This document shows positions 59,701 to 64,000 of a stretch of DNA of 64,000 bases, piece after piece. Under the pieces are notes generated by a model. It was given only the letters and a program-made list of their open reading frames with translations. It had not been told where the DNA came from and ran no database searches. Numbering within the stretch: position 1 is the first letter of the stretch; each line of letters starts with the position of its first letter. The translations under genes were made by a program, and so were the position numbers. The stretch lies in contig CM049318.1 in NCBI GenBank assembly GCA_026874595.1, forward strand, positions 41,024,456-41,088,455, given 5' to 3'. Origin of the DNA: Sipunculus nudus. Lineage: Eukaryota; Annelida; Sipuncula; Golfingiida; Sipunculidae.

Positions 59701-61068
59701 ATTATGTTTAAAATATATACTTATTATTATCATTTATTTTAAATGTATGTAAAGCAGCGATTGCTACATATTTTATTGTTATGCACCTTGAGCAGGGTCT
59801 TGTATTCTGGATATGTGCACATTATAAGAATAAATTATCATTATTATTACTTGGTTCAAAATGTTCAGCCTTGAGCAGTTTACATGTCACACTCATGCTT
59901 GAAAAGTAACGGTCCAGAATGGAAACATTATACCTTATGTATAACCCATTGCACAGGTTCGCATTAGGCCTGAAGGCCTTGTTTTTTTTTAAAGACTTTA
60001 GTCCTTGACCTTGGTTTTTCACAGTCAACCCAGAAGAAACGTAGGATTTTTGTGAACCCGATAACTTTTGAATAATTGCATATTTTTATTCAAATTTCAC
60101 ACACAACTATATCTCAACCAAAATGTTCAACTAGTTTAAACATTGCCCTTTTCAAGTGCCAGTATATGCTTCAGAAGAAGGGGGCCTGTTTTACAAGGGG
60201 GTATGCCTTTATTTTCTGGGGATACTTTGGATTCTCCGATGCCAGAAATCTCTTGTTATTTAATGTGAACCTAATGACCATGCACAGATGTCTGAGAATG
60301 CTGGTGCCCAGACGAGTCTGAGTGCCTGTGTGGAGTGTAACTACCCCAACCAGAATGTTGGCCAGCTGCTCAGTAACAGCTGGAAGGTACTACTCAGCAG
60401 GTCAGTGGAAAATAAATTACCTACGTAATACATAATTGAGTAATAGCTATGTTCATTTGTAAAATGAAGAAAAAAAGGAATATTTAAAAGGTGCAGTAGT
60501 TAGTATGTTACCTTGAATATGTCTGAATTTTTATCATTCTTTACTGTATTAAAGTAGAACTGTGCTGTTTGAAAACATTATTTAGTCTTTTTTTTATAAG
60601 GATAGGTCCATCGCCTGTTGGTGGAACTGTTTTTTGAAGGTATCCATACGATAAGAATGATCTGTTATTATGATGGAGCGAATCTCTGAGGTTCAAGCGA
60701 GATATCACCATTATGCAATTGAGGCACAAGTTGGGATTGAATCAGAGTCCTTCAGCTCTGAAGTCCAACACGATAACCACTAGGCTACGTCCCACGCCCA
60801 CTTTTTTAAGTCTTTGTGATTATCAGATTTAGTCAAGTTATCACTCATTATTTCCAACTTTGTATCATAATTTGTTAAAACAATGTCATATTAGCTTTGA
60901 GCAGATTCATGAATTTATGTTTTGTTTTACACTAGACTTTCCAATAAGCTCCTTTGATGATATCACGTCTTGCTTCATACAGGGTAGGTGACACTGTGAT
61001 AAAACAGTTGTTAGAAACCAGGAGTTTGTTTGTGAAGCTTCAAGGGGACTGTCTCCTTCAGCTGTCAG
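43399..61068 (+). CDS. TERT: Telomerase reverse transcriptase, N-terminal exons (partial)
   Basis: Five exons, 43399-43529, 44440-44566, 54937-54993, 60288-60400 and 60983-61068, join in phase through GT-AG introns of 910, 10370, 5294 and 582 bp. From the ATG at 43414 they give about 166 residues. Compared from memory with human TERT, the order and spacing of blocks fit the TEN domain: RLYQQVESL, YQKLLTEVIV, SFEQHSHMSELL, KHLLTFGFGS, YPNQNVGQLL, then RVGDTVIKQLLETRSLFV (human counterpart RRVGDDVLVHLLARCALFV). The TEN domain binds telomerase RNA and telomeric DNA and supports repeat addition. The TRBD, RT and C-terminal domains lie beyond the right edge. The start is uncertain: a good acceptor precedes 43399 and no in-frame ATG lies between it and the upstream stop, so either the ATG at 43414 is used or an earlier exon exists. 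Confidence 0.88.
43629..43935 (+). mobile_element. tRNA-derived SINE in TERT intron
   Basis: The head GGGGCGGTGATGTAATGGTT carries an A-box, and GAGTTCGAATCTC is a B-box. The body holds GTGCCTCTGTCCACCCAGCT and GATGGACTAGCGTCCCTTCC, resembling conserved metazoan SINE cores, and it ends in a T run. A perfect target duplication, TATTAAATGTCCAA, flanks it (43615-43628 and 43936-43949). Confidence 0.9.
44440..44566 (+). CDS. TERT: TERT exon b
   Basis: Acceptor GATCATTGCAG, donor GTAATA. It completes the Ser codon and encodes YQKLLTEVIVATVHEKRP, a serine/histidine linker and MSELLTAVVE, ending in phase 0. The first block aligns with human FRALVAQCLVCVPWDARP. Confidence 0.87.
44810..44857. repeat. 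Poly-C tract
   Basis: Nearly uninterrupted C over about 48 bp with a few A and T, in TERT intron 2. Confidence 0.95.
45055..45570 (+). repeat. Repeat fragment with GGTGGCGCCACC box
   Basis: It opens GCGATGGCCCAGC and contains GCTGTAAGTCAGAAACCGTC and one palindromic box at about 45486. It resembles the other box-bearing repeats in layout (question-like stress-free consensus is not derivable from one copy), so the family is unassigned. Confidence 0.4.
45812..45871. repeat. TCTAGACA palindrome cluster
   Basis: Five or six overlapping TGTCTAGACA/TCTAGATGTC words form a near-perfect inverted repeat of about 50 bp, capable of hairpin or cruciform structure. Confidence 0.85.
46010..49115 (+). repeat. 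277-bp satellite array, ~11 units, Helitron-derived
   Basis: The landmark GCAGACATCCAA recurs at 46326, 46602, 46879, 47157, 47434, 47711, 47989, 48267, 48545, 48823 and 49100, i.e. every 276-278 bp. Each unit has two GGTGGCGCCACC-type boxes, ATCACTCATATCTC and GGGCCAAAATTTTGCA. The unit matches the interior of the Helitron at 15.3-16.1 kb, so it arose by tandem growth of a Helitron segment. It fills part of TERT intron 2. Confidence 0.93.
49116..50054. other. Intron DNA between repeats
   Basis: AT-rich with a short palindrome ATTATCTTCATGAAGATAAT near 49199-49218, a G-rich run (49549-49567) and a short TA run (49691-49703). Nothing coding is seen. Confidence 0.6.
50055..54290 (+). mobile_element. 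Second Helitron-type copy, interrupted by a nested insertion
   Basis: It starts after a host A with TCTGCCAAAACAAAG and the same TTTTGCAGATACTATGTTTTTGA lead as the 15.3-kb copy, split here for length limits, and ends TTTTGGCGGATACCC-ATATTCTAT. The 3' hairpin is deleted and CTAG has become CTAT, so the end is degenerate. The interior carries five to six GGTGGCGCCACC-type boxes. A 3.1-kb AGCTCAG-type repeat is inserted at 50661. Confidence 0.7.
50661..53770 (+). mobile_element. AGCTCAG-type repeat nested in Helitron copy
   Basis: Boundaries are set by the host repeat: ACCATTTTT and GCACAG, contiguous in intact units, are separated here. The insertion begins AGCTCAGCTGACTATAAGTC and ends GACCCATGGGTCCCTTGTT. 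The interior includes CCGTCCGTCTG-type runs and two ~640-bp internal repeats near 50820 and 51510. A 69-codon frame at 53351 is hydrophobic and not recognised. Confidence 0.8.
54291..55369. other. Intron DNA around TERT exon c
   Basis: Mostly unique-looking AT-rich sequence. The stretch 54600-54720 repeats words found at 44700-44810 (CATGCTTGACATTGATTGAT type), indicating another dispersed repeat. Nothing else is recognised. Confidence 0.5.
54937..54993 (+). CDS. TERT: TERT exon c, 57-nt micro-sized exon
   Basis: Acceptor TTCATTCCAG, donor GTGAGT. It is exactly 19 codons, KLNKRDGPGK then HLLTFGFGS, matching human LCERGAKNVLAFGFALL. Its small size and phase-0 borders mean skipping would not shift the frame. 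Confidence 0.85.
55506..59532 (+). mobile_element. Expanded AGCTCAG-type repeat with ~340-bp internal array
   Basis: It begins AGCTCAGCTGACTGAAAGTC and ends GCGTCATGACCCCTGGGTC-ACTTGTT. Inside, a unit of about 340 bp repeats roughly ten times, each with GACTGGACCTAGAATCTTC, AATTAGGTCTCTGTTACCC and a GGTGGCGCCACCTGTA box (near 55865, 56204, 56539, 56893, 57228, 57552, 57969, 58304, 58676). Partial starts recur at about 57818 and 58335. A C run lies at 56755-56778. It sits in TERT intron 3, with Helitron-like sequence on both sides. Confidence 0.85.
59533..60287. other. Intron 3 remainder before TERT exon d
   Basis: A short resumption of the Helitron-like repeat (to about 59580), then AT-rich DNA without recognised features. 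Confidence 0.5.
60288..60400 (+). CDS. TERT: TERT exon d
   Basis: Acceptor CATGCACAG, donor GTCAGT. It encodes 37 residues, including LSACVECNYPNQNVGQLL and SWKVLLS, plus two bases of a split Arg codon. It aligns with human [25 protein letters not shown] by position. Confidence 0.86.
60590..60800 (-). mobile_element. tRNA-derived SINE, minus strand
   Basis: On the minus strand the head GTAGCCTAGTGGTTATCGTG is an A-box region and GATTCAATCCC a weakened B-box. The tail runs to A-rich sequence near 60590. A partial duplication (AGTCTTT) is seen on both sides. It lies in the 582-bp TERT intron between exons d and e. Confidence 0.65.
60983..61068 (+). CDS. TERT: TERT exon e
   Basis: Acceptor TTCATACAG, donor GTATGT. 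It opens with the Arg codon completion and VGDTVIKQLLETRSLFVKLQ, then GDCLLQLS, leaving one base for the next exon. This is the best-conserved TEN segment in the window. Confidence 0.9.
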
Positions 61069-61832
61069 GTATGTATTCATCAAAACTAAAGGGCTTCACT
61101 CACAGCATTAGGTTTTATTACGTAAACATAATTGTGAGCTGTTTCTGTATTAATGAGAATTTTCTCTGTTAAAGTTTATACGCCAGAGTAAGCCAACCGA
61201 AAATTTTCCCTTATTGGGCCTATTATCGCCCATCCCGCCTCATTCCCGTGTATCTAGGTCACACTTCCGTTTCCTGTAATCACATTTTTCTTCTGGCGTC
61301 AGCCATGACGGACGTGTGATCACACTCTGCGCGATTCGTCCACTGTTTTGGTTTGTACAGTCGGGTTTACCAACTGAATTGTAAGTAGTGATTCATTTTA
61401 CCTTCCCGCCATGGAGCCCTTCCTGTTCTTCTGGTGGTTAATTAATCCCCACTTGGAATTCACCCCCCCCCCCCCCCCCCCTGTTTCACCTGCTGTTCAA
61501 ACAATGACATTTGCCAGGGCCCTGCGGATCCCTGCTTCTTTTGTCAGCCTTGGTCGTCTGACCCTTGGGCCATGTTCCATGCCTGGTCCCATACCCCGGT
61601 TGTAGGGGTTCCCCGTACACGGTGACCTTATCTGGCCCCGTTGTTCCCCCGGGGGGGGGGGGGGGGGGGGATCCTACCGTGGGTGGCCGCAACACATTCG
61701 TTCCTGTGACTTCTCGGCTCGGTCCTGCTGCTGGCCGACCGCGGCTTCTTTTTTTTTCCAGCCTCCAGTCGTTCCGGCTCCAAGGGGTTCCCTGGATCCC
61801 CCTTCCCGGGGTTCTCCAGTGTCCCCTTCCTC

Positions 61833-62150
61833 TCACACGGCGGATCCCGCCCTGGCATAAGATCAGTGGTCAGAGATCACGCTGCAACGCCAGGCTTGGC
61901 GTCCACACACCTCTGCCCTGATGGACCTCATTGCTTCACACGGCCGATCCCGCCCTGGCATAAGATCAGTGGTCGGAGATCGTGCTGCAACGCCAGGCTT
62001 GGCGTACGCGCGCCTCTGCGCTGATGGACCTCGTTGCTTCACACGGCCGATCCCGCCCTGGCATAAGATCAGTGGTCGGTGATCGTGCTGCAACGCCAGG
62101 CTTCGCGTCCGCGCACCTCTGCGCTGCTGGACCTCGTTGCTACCTCCACG
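61833..62150. repeat. 103-bp tandem repeat, three copies
   Basis: Three units with TCCCGCCCTGGCATAAGATC and TGCAACGCCAGGCTTGGCGT recur at exact 103-bp spacing (GGCATAAG near 61854, 61957 and 62060), within the DIRS-like element. Confidence 0.9.
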
Positions 62151-63355
62151 AAGGAGCCGCAACCTGATGGTCCGCCGTTCCGTCATTTACAGCCTCGGAC
62201 TTCCACGGCGTCGGCGGCCGGTTCTTATTTGAATCCAGCCGCCCTCCTTTGCCTTCCTCCACACCCGCCGGTGTGTATGGCATTCCCTATAATTCGGTTG
62301 CACTTTACGGGGCACCCCACGCCGCCGTTCGGGGTCGATCTCGACCGCTACTGGGGCCCCGGTTCCGCCCAGGTCTAATAAGGCGTGGTCCCCTGAGGGT
62401 CCTGGGAGTCAGGTTTTGCTCGTTTGATCCCTTTCTGGATCATCCGGCAGTTCCTTAGGTGCACATACATCTAGAGTCCGGGCTGGTACAACCGTTCGCG
62501 GTTGGGCTAACCTCATTTCTTCATCCGCCCCAATAACCGACCGTCTACTGCCGGTTCTCGAGGGGCTCGACTGTCCGGCAGCGGGGCTGGTGGATAATTT
62601 ACTCTAACCTCCTCGCCGTCTCAACGGATCTGCTCACACTGTATGGTATTTGTCAGGCGTCCACACATGCCTGTGCTGAACGCCGACAGGTTAATTGGCG
62701 TGTTGTAGCACTTGTGGTTTACTGCACCTCTCGGCCTGTATCCCTTCATTACGTCCCTTGAAACCCGCACTCCGGCTGATTTAGCTGAGCTTTACGCTCA
62801 ACTTTTACGGGGTATATTCTGTTTGGCGGCCGCTTAGGCCCTCTAGACCGTGCATTGGATCGTTCCGACAGGCCCGCCCGCTCCCGTTCCGCCACTCCTC
62901 CTCCACGCCCTTCTTACCACATTCTGCGGTCGCGGCCTTCCTGTACGGCCCTCTCATCGGCTCGTGGGGCCCCCGCTCCGTCGTCCCGTCCATCTGACCG
63001 TACCGGTCGTGCACAGCCTTTTTCTCGGTTGTTCCTCGCGCCGATGTTCAACCCATAACTGACTCTTACGGTCCGGTTGGCGCTCGTCTCAGCGACCTAT
63101 TTTCCAGCTTGGCTGAGCCTAACGTCACCTCGTTAGTTCTCAGCCCACTCTAGTTCAGGTTCCGTTAACCTTTTTGCACGTACCTCCAGTCACCCTGCAG
63201 CCGTTCTACCCTCAGCCTCACACTGATCCATTCAAACGTCTCCCATTGGAGGCGGCCATTCCATCTCTGCTCGACCCGAGGGCGATTCTCGAGGTTCCCC
63301 CTCCCACCGGGGATTTTCCTCTCGTCTTTTACTGGTTCCGCACGGGCGGGGGTGC

Positions 63356-64000
63356 CGGATTATCGATCTCCAGCGTTTCTGTTTGGTCATTACCTTGCCG
63401 CCCTTTCGCTTGTTCAATATTTATGCGGTTCTCCGCATTATCAGTCCGAGGGATTGGGCGTTCATAATTAGTCCTTCCGGATGCTTATTGTCACGTTCCG
63501 TTCAGGTTCAATGTGGGCCCTGGCTTTTTAGCTGCAGGGCATAGCGCCGTCGTCCCCTCGGTCGCTCGTTACCTCCGCTCCCGGGCCTATCTGTGCTCCC
63601 CTACCTGGCTGATTGGCTTATCCATACGGCCGTTCGCTCTTCTTACTGCACTCCGCTCCCCAGTTCTCGTTTACTCAGGAACCTTGGCTTTCTTGTCTAT
63701 AAAGTGCCAACCCAGCTCCCTCCCACCCCGTCTGGGTGCTGGGTGTGGCTATCGATTTTGCGTCAGGGACTGCGTCTCTACCGTGCGCTTTTGCTCTCAG
63801 GCTCAGGACGCGGATTCGTTCCTTTCTTGCGTCTCCCCATATCGATTCTCATGCTACTGCTTCTCTTCCCGGCCCTCTCCACTGGGCCTCCGTTTCATTC
63901 CGTTCGGACGGTTTTATCTCCGTCCGGTTCGGTCTCTCCTGCATGCTCACGGCCTTCTCCCTCTCCATTCGGTTCGTCCTGCGGTCCTCCCGTATCCACG
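63356..64000 (+). pseudogene. DIRS-type reverse transcriptase fragment
   Basis: Motifs in order fit tyrosine-recombinase retroelement RTs. The frame of IIDL and YLADW is the same, while DAYCHVP lies one frame away, so at least two indels separate them. The catalytic box reads AD in place of DD. Inactive. Confidence 0.65.

Larger units (their letters stand above)
61190..64000 (+). mobile_element. DIRS-like retroelement, decayed, runs off window
   Basis: An abrupt GC-rich region (the rest of the window is AT-rich). Its last 650 bp carry RT pieces in DIRS style: CRIIDLQRF (from 63356), DWAFII, DAYCHVP (frame shifted, from 63480) and YLADWLIH (from 63602), followed by LLRNLGFLVYK. Two frame changes and a TAG near 63543 show decay. 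The YxDD-type box has lost one Asp (DD to AD). Upstream, no intact gag is recognised; C and G runs at 61465-61482 and 61651-61670 are present. Confidence 0.7.

Noticed and set aside
61190..64000. Bacterial contamination or a misjoined contig
   Set aside because: GC content is odd, but the reading frames are DIRS-like RT pieces with lesions, and there are no bacterial gene arrangements.

Overview
The window is eukaryotic: AT-rich, intron-split genes with GT-AG junctions, tRNA-headed SINEs, long TA/GA/ATT microsatellites, Helitrons, LTR and DIRS retroelements, and an Academ-like DNA transposon. The repeat style (TE proteins typical of marine invertebrates, AGCTCAGCTGAC-type repeats, GGTGGCGCCACC-bearing repeats) suggests a lophotrochozoan, most likely a bivalve mollusc. 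That assignment is inference, not proof.

Layout. 1-about 6.2 kb: minus-strand Ty3/gypsy-type LTR retrotransposon entering from the left edge. Its pol order is protease-integrase-RT-RNase H, i.e. integrase before RT, as in the Gmr1 group. Pol is open for about 1000 codons; gag carries two stops and a frameshift. 9.95-16.64 kb and 23.46-26.85 kb: two tandem plus-strand genes for 332-residue short-chain dehydrogenases (retinol dehydrogenase/17-beta-HSD6-like, SDR9C type). Each has four coding exons of identical length (334, 262, 164, 239 nt) and identical phase. Copy 1 introns hold a 1.6-kb 35-bp minisatellite and a textbook non-autonomous Helitron. 27.8-35.6 kb: a decayed Academ-like DNA transposon with about 450-bp inverted repeats and minus-strand transposase and XPG/FEN-type nuclease genes, separated by a later insertion. 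35.7-36.2 kb: two palindromic hAT-type MITEs with perfect 8-bp target duplications.

43.4-61.1 kb: five plus-strand exons encoding about 166 residues that match the N-terminal (TEN) domain of telomerase reverse transcriptase. The rest of the gene lies beyond the right edge. The 10.4-kb intron 2 and 5.3-kb intron 3 are filled with a 277-bp Helitron-derived satellite, nested repeats and a 340-bp-period array. 61.2-64.0 kb: a GC-rich, frameshifted DIRS-like retroelement inside the following TERT intron.

The host genes are the two SDRs (membrane-associated NAD(P)-dependent oxidoreductases for retinoid or steroid-like substrates) and TERT (telomere maintenance). I see no functional link between them. 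Most of the remaining sequence is mobile DNA in several nested layers. Exon ends were placed by splice consensus, reading-phase continuity and family similarity judged by eye; no alignment or database search was run.
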